From: Limanda limanda | Lineage: Eukaryota; Chordata; Actinopteri; Pleuronectiformes; Pleuronectidae | Direction: 5' to 3' | Length of the DNA stretch: 64,000 nucleotides | Assembly (NCBI RefSeq): GCF_963576545.1 | Contig: NC_083642.1 | Coordinates: forward strand, 453,677 to 517,676 | Shown here: positions 30,386-42,800 of the stretch, piece after piece | Position numbering within the stretch: position 1 is the first letter of the stretch | Layout: each line of letters starts with the position of its first letter | Made by a program: the position numbers and the translations under genes | Notes under the pieces: generated by a model | Database searches by the model: none | What the model was told of the DNA's origin: nothing | What the model saw: the letters and a program-made list of their open reading frames with translations, nothing else

Positions 30386-30493
30386 GAATTGAGTTTCATC
30401 AGGTGAGTCATCAGGTCATTGATTAACTTTGTCTCTGGAACCAGTGGAATAAAAACAGGTGAGTCAGTGGAAGAGTTCACCTGCTCCTGAAAC

Positions 30494-33400
30494 ATGCTCC
30501 AGCTCCGCCTCAGCTCGTTGTGTGAGTACCAACACAAACCAACACAAACCAACACACACCAACACAAACCAACACAAACCAACACAGACCAACACAAACC
30601 AACACACACCAACACAAACCAACACAAACCAACACAAACCAACACAGACCAACACAAACCAACACAAACCAACACAGACCAACACAAACCAACACAAACC
30701 AATACAAACCAACACAAACCAACACAAACCAACACAAACCAACACACACCAACACAAACCAACACAAACCAACACAAACCAACACAGACCAACACAGACC
30801 AACACAAACCAACACAAACCAACACAAACCAAACACTACTTAGAACTTCTGTTTTTACTTGATTCTTAGTGACAGAAGTTTCCTGGAGCTCAGCTGGCGT
30901 CTTGATTCTAAATAATAACATTTAGATTTAGTTGATTTCACATCAAGTTTCATTTTGTCAGTAATTGTTCTGTCAGTCACATAATTAACGAAACGTAATT
31001 AACTGAGTGTTTGAAACTCAGCGTTAAACCACATGTGACTTTTATCTGAACAAGAGTTTGTCTTTGTGTTCTTTGAGAATCTGTTGCTGCTGTCGCTCAG
31101 GAAAAGTTTTGAATCTAATAAACTTACTTGAAATGAAGTTGATAAGAGATTTAAAATCTCACTTTGGTAAATCTTTGGTTTATTATCTGGTCCTGAATCA
31201 TGAAACGAACATTTTACATCTTTGTTTTCAAAGCAAAGTAAATAAAAAGGTTGTTTCATGTGTTTGATGTTTTTCAGTGCTCGCAGCAACATGGTCGCTC
31301 ATGACCACAGGTAACTACATCAGACTGAGTGTAATCTATTACATAAAGAAGTACTCTGGCACTTTCCAGCTCATACTTTCTGTTTTTCAGATGTTTCCTC
31401 AGAGAGAGTCGTCTCCTGTGCGAACGGGGTGGACGTCCAGCGTCTGAGCTGCGGTACGAGCACTTCCTGTCCACACTCATATTCATATTAATGTCTTCTG
31501 ACTCTGAATGATAGATAGATAGATAGATAGAGTACTTTATTCATCCCCGAAGGGAAATTAAGTTGTCATAGCAGCCGGTATATTTGAATACAATTAAATA
31601 CAATACAATACAATAGAATAAAATTAAAAGGTAGAAAGAATAAAAAAACAGAAGCACAAGATAAAAATACAATAAAATAGGTAGATAAGGTGCATTGGCA
31701 AGATGATGGTAAAAGTACTGATGATATGATGGTAATGGTATTGTTAGACAGTATATAAGTATAGTACAGTATATATAGTATATAATATAACATAATATAT
31801 ATTTATATATGATAGTAATTATACCAATATAAAAGCAGTATATGGTAATAATGGCAGCAACAGTATATATAATAATAATAGTAATGGTGATATAATAATA
31901 GTAATTATAACATGTACACATAAATAAATATGTGTATATAGACTTATGTAAACAAGAATATACAGAGAGTATGATATGATACATAGTAGAAGTATGAATA
32001 TGAATATAAGTATTTGACTATACAATAGGTAATATAATATACTATGAATCTAAGAATATGTATACAGAGTGTGCAAAAGACAATATTATTGTATAAAATG
32101 ATATATAATATCAATATGGTTTATATGAACACATATCACATATGATGTGAAGTAAGTGTATATGGAGCAGAGTGTTGTACAGGTACACAGAGCAGGAGAC
32201 AGGTTTAGTGCAGTTCTGTGATGGAGGCTCTGACAGAGGGGGAGGAGTTTTACAGTCTTATTGCGGTTGGGAGGAACGACTTCCTGTATCGTTCCTTAGA
32301 ACAGCGGGGGGGTTGAATGAGTCTGTGGCTGAAGCTGCTCCTTAGCTTGTCCAGTGTTTTGTGGAGGGGGGGGTGAGAGGGATTGTCCATGATTGCCAGC
32401 AGTTTTGCCAGCATCCTGTCCTCCACCACCTCCTCCAGGGTGACCAGCTTAGAGCCAACCACAGACTCTGCCTTCCTGACGAGTTTTCTCAGTCTGTTGG
32501 CGTCCTTTGCCTTGATGCCCGCACCCCAGGACACCACAGCAAAGAAGATGGTGCTCGCCACAACAGACTGATAGAACATCTGCAGCATCTTGTTGCAGAC
32601 GTGGAAGGACCTGAGCCTCCTCAGGAAGTAAAGCCGGCTCAGGCCCTTCTTGTAGACGGCCTGTGTGTTGGTGGACCAGTCCAGTTTATTGTCCAGAGTG
32701 ACACCCAGGTACTTGTATGCAGACACCACCTCCACATCCGTCACACCGATGCAGACAGGAGAGGGCAGGGGCTTGTTCCTCCTGAAGTCCACCACCATCT
32801 CCCTCGTCTTCGCCACGTTGAGCTGCATGCAGTTCTCCCCACACCACTTCACAAAGCGGTCAACCAGGTCCCTGTACTCAGCCTCCCCCCCGCCCTCAAC
32901 ACACCCCACAATGGCCGTGTCATCAGAGAACTTCTGTAGATGACACGACTCAGTGCAGTGCTGAAAGTCAGCAGTGTATGTGGTGAAGAGGAAGGGGGAC
33001 AGTACAGTTCCCTGGGGGGCCCCGATGTTGCTGATCAGACGACCAGACACACAGTTCTGTAATCTCACAAACTGCGGTCTGCCCGTCAGATAGTCATCGA
33101 CCCAAGTGATGAGGGGAGCACTCACCTGCGTGCCCTCCAGTTTGGCCTTCAGCAGTCTGGGCTGGATGGTGTTGAAGGCGCTGGAGAAGTCGAAGAACAT
33201 GATCCGGACTGAGGTGTTGGGTCTGTCCAGGGAGGAATAAGCCTTCTGCAGCAGGTAGATGATTGCATCATCAACCCCCACATGGGGCTGATATGCAAAC
33301 TGCAGGGGGTCTTGTGATGGGGACACCAGCGGCCTGAGGTGTGCCAGGACCAGTCTCTCCATGACCTTCATGATGTGAGAGGTCAGTGCCACCGGCCTGT

Positions 33401-36400
33401 AGTCCTCCAGTGCAGCAGGACGTCCTTTTTTGGGCACTGGGACCAGGCAGGATGTTTTCCAGAGCACTGGCACTCTCTGAAGTTGTAGGCTCAGGTTGAA
33501 GAGGTGCTGGAGAACTCCACAGAGCTGGCTGGAGCATCCCTTCAGCACACGAGGGCTGATGCGGTCAGGTCCTGCAGCTTTCCTCTGTTTGAGCCTGTCC
33601 AGCTCTCTCCTCACCTGGCTGGCTGTGAAGTGGAGTCCAGACTCGGGGGTGGGGGGCTGTGGGTGATGTGAGGATGTCCTGGGGGTGGGAGGTGTGGGAA
33701 GGTCTGTGGTGAAGGCCAGCGGGGGGATGGGGGGAGGTGGTGACGGGGGGGAGGGGGTGATGGGGGGAGGTGGGGGGTTGTTGTTCGGAGAAGTAGAGGA
33801 GGCAGTGAAGGGTCCGCTGGGGGTGGGGGGGTTGGAGTTGAACCTGTTGAAGAATGTGTTCAGCTCGTTCGCACGTCCCTCATCCCCCGCTGCTCCCCCC
33901 CCTCTCCTCTGGAAGCCGGTGATCTCCTTCATCCCACTCCAGACGTCCCTGGTGTTATTGTCTTCCAGTTTGTGCTCCAGTTTTCTCCTGAAGTTGTCCT
34001 TGCTCTCCCTGATGCTGCGTTTGAGCTCCCTTTGTACACGTTTGAGCTCTGCACTGTCCCGTGATCTAAAGGCCCTCTTCTTCTGGTTCAGAAGGGCCTT
34101 CAGGTCGCTGGTTACCCACGGCTTGTTATTTGGGTAACAGCGAACCTCTTTAGTGGGAAAGGTGTTGTCAATGCAGAACCCAATGTACTCAGAGACACAG
34201 TCAGTCATGCCATCAATGTCCTCACCATGTGGCTCATACAGAGCAGCCCAGTCTGTGGCCTCCAGGGCTCCACGCAGTGTTTCCATGGCCTCAGGAGACC
34301 ATTTCCTCACAGTCCTCACTGTGACTGAGTGCTGCTGAACCACAGGCTTGTAAGATGGTGAGAGCAGGACTAGGTTGTGGTCTGACCTGCCCAGTGGTGG
34401 CAGGGCAGTGCAGCTGTATGCATCCTTCACATTTGCATACAGCAGGTCCAAAGTCTTATTATCACGTGTTGCACATTTCACAAACTGGAAGAAGGTAGGG
34501 AGTGTGGATGAGAGGGAGGCATGGTTGAAGTCACCTGTGATGAAGATGAAGGCCCCGGGGTGTTGTGTCTGTAATCCCGCAGTCACAGTGTGGATGACGT
34601 CACACGCTGCTTCCGCGTTCCCGGATGGAGGAATGTAAACAGTGATGGCGAAAACACTGGTAAACTCCCTCGGCAGATAATACGGACGAAGTCCGACGGC
34701 GACGAGCTCGATGTCCGGGCTGCAGACACGCTGTTTAACCGTGACGTGCCCGGGGTGACACCACCGGTTGTTTACGAGCACGGCGAGGCCCCCTCCTTTC
34801 TTCTTGCCGCTCGCGGTGGTGTCTCTGTCGGCTCGGACCGTCTGGAAGCCGGGGATGGTGACGTTGGAGTCCGGTATGTGCTCGTGCAGCCACGTTTCCG
34901 TGAGACACACAACACTGGACTCCCTGTACTCCCGCTGCGTCCTGATGAGCGCTTCCAGCTCGTCCACCTTATTCGCCAGGGATCTCACGTTACCAGTGAT
35001 GACTGCAGGGATGAAGGGCTTAAACTTTCTCTTCTCCATCCTCAGTTTAAGTCCCGCTCTGCAGCCTCGCCATCTCCTCTTTAACTCCTCCGGGATGGTG
35101 GGTCTCTCTCCGGCCAAGAGGGCTGTGTGCCTCAGGGCCATCAGCTGGTCGCGGGTGTAAACAAAGCCGGCGTGTGTAGCCGGCATGCTCCCAGTGATCC
35201 GAAGAGACCGAAGTGCAGTTAAAAGTTGTAAAAAGTGTAAAAATCAGTAGTAAAAGCACCTCGTCCTTGTGCGGTACGACGATGCTTAGAGCAGTGCAAA
35301 AATAAATATAAAAAACAAACAGCAAACCTAATAAAAACACAATAAACCGACGGTAGAACCAGGAGCTGCTACAACAGGCTGCTGTTAGTACGGCGCCATC
35401 TTTTAAAGAATGCTTCAGTCACATGACTCCGGGCCTTTCTTCATTGCTCTCAGTATTTAACCATCAACCTGCAGATGAAAACTAGTCATTCACATGTTAG
35501 ACTCAGGTTCTAATATTCATCAGAGTGTGTAAATGTAATAATTCAGATGCCTGGTTTGTCTCTCGGTGGACAGACAGCGGCGTGGTCAGCGTGCAGGACG
35601 CTCTGTACGGACGCACAGACGGACACACCTGCAGCGAGGGGCGACGCCCACAGGAGCTGGTCAACACGGCGTGCTCCCTGCCCGGGACCTTTGACCTCCT
35701 GAGGACCAGGTGAAGTCGGTTCTCTACTCACATCACGAGTCACATGTTTGATGTGACGTCACTTTCAGAATCACGTTAACAAACCGACCTGATTTCATAC
35801 GTTCAGAGAACACGGTTAGAGGAGAGTGAAGAATGAATCCTCTGTTATTAGTCTGTGTGTTTTGTGTGTTTTGTGTGTTTTGTTCCATCTTGTTTACTTT
35901 GTGTGTTTCCTGCAGGTGTGATGGGAAGAGAGTTTGTGAACTAAACACAAACGATGTTCAAACTTCTGATCCCTGCGTCGGAACCTTTAAATACCTGGAG
36001 ACGAACTTCACCTGTCTGCCAGCAGGTGAGCAACACGAGTCACATGACCCATGACCCATTCATCTGTCTGCCAGCAGGTGAGCAACACGCCGGAGTCACA
36101 TGACCCATGACCCATTCACCTGTCTGCTCTGTTGCTATGTGGATGATTGTATTTATTTTTGTTGTGTAGTGATTGTGAAATATCTTGAATATGAGACGGT
36201 GCATCTCAAGGAGTTAATCCCAATAAATGTATCATTTATAATAATGTTGTTTCCAAAGTCCTGAGGCTGAGAATCTAATCTGAGTGATGTCACTTTCACA
36301 GTTCACCTCGACATCTGTGAGCATTCTGAAGCAGATCTACACTGTGGTGAGATTAGTTTTCTATGTTTTATGATTCTAAATGTTATTTCTCTGTAGGAGT

Positions 36401-37040
36401 GTGTATGAACGTGTTTGACATGTTTCATTAATCACTTTTAGAGCAAGGACATGAAAAGCAGCTTCTATTTTACTAACTAAATGTATGAATTGTAAAATGT
36501 GTATTTCCCCTCTCCTGCCTCTCTCCATCTTGTCCTCCTCTGCTCATGTCCTCGTCCCCCGGGCAGAGGACGGACAGGTCATCCTCGTGTACGGAGCAGA
36601 TTATGGACGTCGAGACCGGACCACGTGTTCCTACCGTCGGCCTGAGTCTCAGCTCCAAGACGTCCTCTGCTCCAGTCCCACGAGGACAGTGGCTGACAGG
36701 TGGAGTCCTGCTCTGATGCAGATTGAAGCCTGGTCTGAGATCTGACCTGAGAACAGATGTTAACTTCTCTTTGTCCACAGCTGTAACGGGAGGAGCAGCT
36801 GCAGGATCCGAGCCGTGAACTCCGTGTTTGGAGATCCGTGTGTTGGAACCTTCAAGTACCTGGAGGTGTCCTACACGTGTCAATGTGAGAGACTCTCTGT
36901 TCAACACTGATTCAAAGATTAACTAAATAAGTGTTTGCTTTGAGGTAGAAGGAAACATTTAATAGGTAATAAGTCATATTACTGAGATATTTCCACGTAT
37001 GATTAACTTTGCCGTCTGTTCCTTTTCAGATCCTGTTTGA
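30494..37040 (+). CDS. rhamnose-binding lectin with two SUEL-type domains (complete, nine exons)
   Basis: Exons: 30494-30521, 31278-31310, 31391-31453, 35574-35709, 35916-36025, 36302-36346, 36567-36699, 36781-36884, 37030-37040. All GT-AG and in phase; 663 nt, 220 aa. Signal peptide [18 protein letters not shown]. Lectin domain 1 shows [22 protein letters not shown] and [12 protein letters not shown]; domain 2 shows [17 protein letters not shown] and [12 protein letters not shown], ending TCQYPV. The YGR and DPC-KYL motifs are the hallmark of L-rhamnose/D-galactose-binding lectins. Fish members are secreted in eggs, skin and plasma and bind bacterial sugars. The two domains share exon structure (136+110 and 133+104 nt), so they arose by internal duplication. 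Intron 1 is a 10-bp minisatellite at its start; intron 3 contains a full-length Rex1 LINE in antisense. Confidence 0.93.
30528..30833. repeat. 10-bp minisatellite at the start of lectin intron 1
   Basis: ACCAACACAA repeated about 30 times with ACAC/ACAG variants. It begins directly at the exon 1 donor (GTGAGTACCAACACAAACCA). Confidence 0.95.
31515..35405 (-). mobile_element. full-length Rex1/Babar-type LINE in lectin intron 3
   Basis: About 3.9 kb, antisense to the lectin. The 5' end (minus) is near AAGATGGCGCCGTACTAACA at 35405-35380. A 978-aa ORF follows, then a 3' UTR ending TTCCCTTCGGGGATGAATAA and four ATCT repeats. The exon frame of the lectin is kept on both sides, so the insertion is spliced out with the intron. 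Confidence 0.88.
32250..35186 (-). CDS. Rex1 LINE polyprotein (APE endonuclease + reverse transcriptase), intact
   Basis: 978 aa without a stop. N-terminal APE endonuclease: [45 protein letters not shown] Pro-rich linker (about residues 450-520) follows. [42 protein letters not shown] and the catalytic [10 protein letters not shown]-terminal [15 protein letters not shown] and the usual Rex1 end. The protein nicks target DNA and copies the element's RNA at the nick. The intact frame suggests a young, possibly competent copy. The start chosen is [10 protein letters not shown]; the family's true start is not certain. Confidence 0.88.
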   Translation of the reverse strand: MPATHAGFVYTRDQLMALRHTALLAGERPTIPEELKRRWRGCRAGLKLRMEKRKFKPFIPAVITGNVRSLANKVDELEALIRTQREYRESSVVCLTETWLHEHIPDSNVTIPGFQTVRADRDTTASGKKKGGGLAVLVNNRWCHPGHVTVKQRVCSPDIELVAVGLRPYYLPREFTSVFAITVYIPPSGNAEAACDVIHTVTAGLQTQHPGAFIFITGDFNHASLSSTLPTFFQFVKCATRDNKTLDLLYANVKDAYSCTALPPLGRSDHNLVLLSPSYKPVVQQHSVTVRTVRKWSPEAMETLRGALEATDWAALYEPHGEDIDGMTDCVSEYIGFCIDNTFPTKEVRCYPNNKPWVTSDLKALLNQKKRAFRSRDSAELKRVQRELKRSIRESKDNFRRKLEHKLEDNNTRDVWSGMKEITGFQRRGGGAAGDEGRANELNTFFNRFNSNPPTPSGPFTASSTSPNNNPPPPPITPSPPSPPPPIPPLAFTTDLPTPPTPRTSSHHPQPPTPESGLHFTASQVRRELDRLKQRKAAGPDRISPRVLKGCSSQLCGVLQHLFNLSLQLQRVPVLWKTSCLVPVPKKGRPAALEDYRPVALTSHIMKVMERLVLAHLRPLVSPSQDPLQFAYQPHVGVDDAIIYLLQKAYSSLDRPNTSVRIMFFDFSSAFNTIQPRLLKAKLEGTQVSAPLITWVDDYLTGRPQFVRLQNCVSGRLISNIGAPQGTVLSPFLFTTYTADFQHCTESCHLQKFSDDTAIVGCVEGGGEAEYRDLVDRFVKWCGENCMQLNVAKTREMVVDFRRNKPLPSPVCIGVTDVEVVSAYKYLGVTLDNKLDWSTNTQAVYKKGLSRLYFLRRLRSFHVCNKMLQMFYQSVVASTIFFAVVSWGAGIKAKDANRLRKLVRKAESVVGSKLVTLEEVVEDRMLAKLLAIMDNPSHPPLHKTLDKLRSSFSHRLIQPPRCSKERYRKSFLPTAIRL

Positions 37041-37297
37041 ACTCACTGACGTCACATCAGATTATTTAATCGATCCTGTAAATCCAAACTAAACCTACTG
37101 ATCATTTTCTACTGTATCTGTCTCAACTTAATCAAATCTGTGTATTATCACAACCAGACTGCTTGTATATAAAACGTCTCCTCAGAGACTCGACTGACAA
37201 TATTCCATCAGGTCATTGATCTTCAGTTCTGCTACAAACTGTTTATTCTAATCAAAGCTGTGAATCCTCTGATCTCTCTGATGTCCTCTGTTCCACG
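37041..37297. other. probable 3' UTR of the lectin gene
   Basis: Unique DNA following the stop codon. No AATAAA is seen here; the next one on the plus strand is at about 37973, so the UTR may run through the LINE fragment that follows. Confidence 0.4.
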
Positions 37298-37770
37298 GGA
37301 CATCTGTTGGACTCCTGTCCGTCCTGGAGACGGGTCCTCACACGTGTCTCCTGGAGACGGGTCCTCACACGTGTCTCCTGGAGACGGGTCCTCACACGTG
37401 TCTCCTGGAGACGGGTCCTCACACGTGTCTCCTGGAGACGGGTCCTCACACGTGTCTCCTGGAGACGGGTCCTCACATGTGTCTCTGTCCTGGAGACGGG
37501 TCCTCACATGTGTCTCCTGGAGACGGGTCCTCACACGTGTCTCCTGGAGACGGGTCCTCACACGTCTCTCCTGGAGACGGGTCCTCACACGTGTCTCCTG
37601 GAGACGGGTCCTCACATGTGTCTCTGAGGTTTCTACCGTCTTCACCTGCTACAGGTTTCAGTAGTTGGACTCTTGTTGAGGACAGAGGACGTCTCACCTT
37701 GTTAAAGACAATGAGACAAACTGTGATCTATGAATATGAGACCATTCTAATATATTTGATTGTTTATTTT
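37298..37770 (+). mobile_element. L2 LINE 3' UTR fragment with internal 27-bp minisatellite
   Basis: GACATCTGTTGGACTCCTGT at 37298 and, after the array, TTTCTACCGTC ... GTTAAAGACAATGAGACAAA ... ATATTTGATTG match 11515-11735 of the L2 element. Between them a unit containing CTGGAGACGGGTCCTCACAC is repeated about 11 times (about 37322-37625). The L2 3' UTR has one copy of that unit. Confidence 0.8.
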
Positions 37771-39863
37771 GTTTTTATTTAAATGTACTTTAATCAATTA
37801 AGTTAATTCCCATTAAGAGATTTCCAGAAACCCTTCATCTTAATAAACTGTCTGGCCTCATCTTGATCTCCTTAAAGCAGCGATATGAGTTTTGCAGTAA
37901 TGTAACGATGATTCTGTGACGGACACGAGTCCTGATTCCAGTTTGAATGTAAAATAGAAAGAGTCATGAAACAATAAAGATGAATTATGAGCTCACTGTT
38001 GTCCTGGAGTGATTCATGTCCATTTCTCCTCTGGTTGACCAGTTTACTCAGAACCAGAACCAGTCACTCTGCAGCTTCTACTGGGAAAACTGGGTTTGAG
38101 TTCTAACCCGAGATCGAGCTGATGGATCTGAAAGAGGTGGAGCTTTTCATGAAGTGATAAAGAAAGAGGCGGAGACAGAGGGTCAGAGGTCAAGTCCTTT
38201 TACTGCTCGACACCAACAGAGACATGAAAGCAAGATGAACAGAAAGTGTCTCGACTTATTACACCAGAAAAACATGAGAATCAAACAAGCAGCTGCACTT
38301 TTTAACATTAGACACAGAATCGAGTTTCTACATCCTGCAGCTCCACTGCTCCGTAACCATGGCGACGCAATCAGAAACACAAAACTGATCAGAACAAGTA
38401 ACCATGGAAACCAATCCAGCTTCTCTCAACCCAGACGTCTGCAGAGGAAACGACGTGGACCAGAATCACATCGACAAAGACGGATGAAGGATTAAATCTG
38501 GTGATAATCTGGAGCCGTGTGGATTAACAGGAGTTCAGGTGAGAAGGTCGAGATCAACTGGAGCAGCTCAAAGAACTGGAGACAACATTTCCCATGATGC
38601 ACCAGATTGTGTTTTTCATGCATCATAGGAAAATGAAGTCAAAACATCAGACAAAAATATTATTCTATTAATTCCTCAGTTAATCTATGGATTGTTTTTG
38701 ATTCATTAGTCGTCGACTTTATTAAATCACATCAGAACAATTCTCCAGAACTGGAGACGTCCTCAGATTCCTTCAGATCCAAAACCCGGATATTTACAAT
38801 TCATTTATTTTCCTTCACAATTTGTTAAAAAGAGACTGAAACACTTTGTCAATGAATGAAGATGAAGATCTGAACATGAAAACATGCAGATGGAAACAGA
38901 TGTTTAATGAATCAGATGTTTAACGAAGCCTTTCTCTTTCTTCTTCCTGTTTGACTGAACTCAGACGAGAGGAAGCTGCTGAACGATGGAAACATGTTTC
39001 TGGTTTTTCATGGGGACAGACACTCATCAGTTTTTTCCTCGGACATGATTCTTTAATAAAAAAGATCTTAGATATTCAAACTTTCCTTTGATTCAGGCTC
39101 AATCTAAAGGACTCATATCGGTCACTTCCTCCCGGGTCAGTTAGCGAGCGTTTCTTCTCCTGAAGCTCGACGCACGTTCTGCTGTTTTCACCTGATTCTC
39201 AAAATACATAAAAAAAAACTGAAGAAGAAAACGTTCGAGCGGCGCACAAACAGAAAAGATCCTCCGTCAAACACAAGAGGAAACAAATCTACATACAAAA
39301 AATTACAATAGAAATTAAAATGAAGCGTTTTCAAAAGAAGCAAATCGTCCGTGTGAGGAACAGGACGCCGGCGTCGAGCGAGGGGGAGGAGCTTCACACG
39401 AGTCGTATTCCGCTCTAGAAACTCGTCTCACCCACGTGGGAGGAGCCCTGGATCTACGCTTTCACTGATCAGTTACACGTTAACATATTGCTGCGTATTA
39501 TTGGCTAAAACACGAGGTTAAAACAAGACTCCGCCTCCAGCGGCGTCCGGCTGCAGGACGGTCTTACCCACAAACGACCTCTAGCTCCTCCTCTGGTTTC
39601 CATCCGCAGCTTCTGGACACGTTTCATCATCGTGTTCAATCCAGACGCTGGAATCTGTCGTGATGTGAAACACACGATGAGGTCATGTTGACCACGTGCT
39701 GGGAGGAGCTAGAGGTCGTTATCAAGACAAGACCGAGTGAAGAGTTCCTCCTCCTCCTCCTCTTCTTCCTCCTCCTCCTCCTCCTTTTCTGCTTCTTCTT
39801 CGTCCTTTGTTCAGTTTGTGGCGTGGTCGTGCAGCCGCCGTCGGAGCGAGGATCCCGAGGTCG
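37771..39863. other. intergenic DNA and probable acss2 3' UTR
   Basis: No coding exon is recognised. Minus-strand AATAAA candidates lie at about 38713 and 38804-38809, so the acss2 3' UTR may reach there. An AATAAA on the plus strand at about 37973 could end the lectin transcript. Confidence 0.4.
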
Positions 39864-42800
39864 TTACACGCCGGCGCCGCATCTGTTCTGGAAGAGCTGC
39901 TCGACCACCGAGGAGTCGGCGAGCGTGGAGATGTCCCCGAGGTCGCGCTCGTCACAGGCGATTTTGCGAAGCACCCGTCGCATGATCTTACCTGCAGAGA
40001 GAGAAGAGGAGAAGAGAAGAAGAGGGTGATGACGACAACATGAAGAAAGAAAGAGTGAAAGAGTCTGAAGTTAAGCTTCGAGCACTTTAAGAAACTTCTT
40101 TATTCAACCGTTTTCTTTTTGCTTTGAGGAAGTTTCTCTTCAGATTCACACTCGTGATGAAACATCTACAACACGAGTCTTGTTCTTCAATGAGGAGAAG
40201 TGATGTTGTTCTGTTTGACTTCATCCAACTGAACTGAAGATTGAAATCTCTCTCCACACGTCAGCAGCAGTGAAGCAGCTTCTTCCTCTTCCTCTTCCTC
40301 TTCCTCATCTGTACCCTATTTCTATTCCTGTGAACTGACCTGATCGGGTCTTGGGGAGTCCCGGGGCGTTCTGGATGAAGTCCGGCGTGGCGATGGCGCC
40401 GATCTTCTCCCTCACTGTGAAGACAGGAAACACAAGACACATCAGACTCTGACTTCCTCACAGAGCGGTTTCTTACAGCTGCTTCTGATATGAGACAGAG
40501 AAAGCTCTTCTCTTCTCCTCACAGATCTGATTGGTTGTTACATCTGGACAATCGGATCTTCTCTCTTTGAGAAGCTCCTCCTCCCTGAAGACACCTCCTT
40601 GTTCACGCACCTTGTTGTTTGAGTTCTGCCTCCAGCGTGCGGCTGAAGGTCAGTCCGTCGTTGAGGGTCACGAAGCAGTAGAGACTCTCTCCTTTGACAG
40701 GATGTGGTCGGCCCACCACGGCGGCCTCGGCCACGGCCTCGTGCTCCACCAGCGCCGACTCCACCTCGGCTGTGCTCAGCAGGTGACCTGAAGGAGGAGA
40801 TGGAAGCAGAGGGTCGACCAGGAGGAGCAGACCAGAAGAGGAGGTCTGGATCAAACTGAACCAGAAGAGGAGATCTGGATCAGACTGAACCAGGATCTGT
40901 TGGTTTGCACTGAAAACACTTTGTCTGAAAGTTTGGACCAATCACAGGAAGTAGAGACAGAATTAAACAGTAGAAGAAGAAGCAGCTGCAGTCTTCATCT
41001 CCGACGATACGTTTGAACCATGATGTGGTTCACTTGGTGAATTTCACCTAGTATTGAGTACTGTAGTACTGTATAGTACTGTTGTATTGTGTTGTGTTGT
41101 ATTGTGTAGTACTGTGTTGTACTGTGTAGTACTGTGTTGTACTTTGTAGTAATGTGTAGTATTGTAGTACTGTGTTGTACTGTGTAGTACTGTTATACTG
41201 TGTAGTACTGTATAGTACTGTAATAATGTGTAGTACTGTTGTATTTCGTTGTATTGTGTAGTACTGTGTTGTACTTTGTAGTACTGTAGTACTGTAGTAC
41301 TGTGTAGTCCTGTAATAATGTGTAGTACTGTGTAGTAGTGTAGTAATGTGTAGTACTGTATAGTACTGTAATAATGTGTAGTATTGTAGTACTGTGTAGT
41401 ACTGTAGTAATGTGTAGTACTTTAGTAAAGTGTAGTAATGTGTAGAACTTTAGTAATGTGTAGTACTGTAGTAATGTGTAGTACTTTAGTAATGTGTAGT
41501 ACTTTAGTAATGTGTAGTAATGTGTAGTACTTTAGTAATGTGTAGTTCTTTAGTAATGTGTAGTAATGTGTAGTACTTTAGTAAAGTGTAGTACTTTAGT
41601 AATGTGTAGTAATGTGTAGTTCTTTAGTAATGTGTAGTAATGTGTAGTACTGTAATAATGTGTAGTATTGTAGTACTGTGTAGTACTGTAGTAATGTGTA
41701 GTACTTTAGTAAAGTGTAGTAATGTGTAGAACTTTAGTAATGTGTAGTACTGTAGTAATGTGTAGTACTTTAGTAATGTGTAGTTCTTTAGTAATGTGTA
41801 GTAATGTGTAGTACTTTAGTAAAGTGTAGTAATGTGTAGTAATGTGTAGTTCTTTAGTAATGTGTAGTAATGTGTAGTACTTTAGTAATGTGTAGTAATG
41901 TGTAGTACTTTAGTAATGTGTAGTAATGTGTAGTTCTTTAGTAATGTGTAGTAATGTGTAGTACTTTAGTAAAGTGTAGTAATGTGTAGTACTTTAGTAA
42001 AGTGTAGTAATGTGTAGTTCTTTAGTAATGTGTAGTAATGTGTAGTACTGTAGTAATGTGTAGTACAGTAGTTATGTGTAGTACTGTAGTAATGTGTAGT
42101 ACAGTAGTTATGTGTAGTAATGTGTAGTACTGTAGTTATGTGTAGTAATGTGTAGTACTGTAGTAATGTGAAATACTGTGTAGTACTGTAGTACTGTGTA
42201 GTACTGTAGTAATGTGTAGTCCTGTGCCTGAAGGTCCTCAAACTATGAAAGATGAATTCTCTTTTGATCGATTGATTAATAAACTCTAAATAACAAGTGA
42301 AGACCAGTTTGAGGTCAAAGGTCGTCGGCTGTCCATCTGACCTGAGACGTTCAGCATGTCGTCGATCCTCCCGGTGATCCAGTAGTAACCGTCCTTGTCT
42401 CTACGGCAACCTGTGGGACGAGAGGGTCACTGCATCAGACTGTCATGACTCCTGACAGCCACTAGGGCGAGTGTAAGAGTGAGCAGTGAGTCAGATGAGT
42501 GAGAGGTCTTTCAGATCTTCAGGTTTCTACTTCAGAGAGATGAGCTGAATGTCTGTGTCCGTAACGCAGGCGACTCTACGACCAGGAGACGACAGAAGAA
42601 GACGACTGAGAATTTATCAAGACCTCGGCCCCTGGGATCAAAATCTGAGTTTCCTCCAAATGTTCCAGAGGAGAGTTCCTACAGAGGAAACGCTGCCACC
42701 AACGGTTTCTATTGGACGAAGCTGTTCCTGTTTCCTGAAGATCTGAATCTCCTCCACTACAGACAGACAGTGAACTCAGATCATGTGACTGAGATGTTCG

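Noticed and set aside
30232..30921. 229-codon ORF rich in [10 protein letters not shown]
   Set aside because: Repeat translation of the 10-bp lectin intron 1 array, antisense to the gene.
32361..32939. 192-codon plus-strand ORF
   Set aside because: Antisense shadow of the Rex1 reverse transcriptase ORF.
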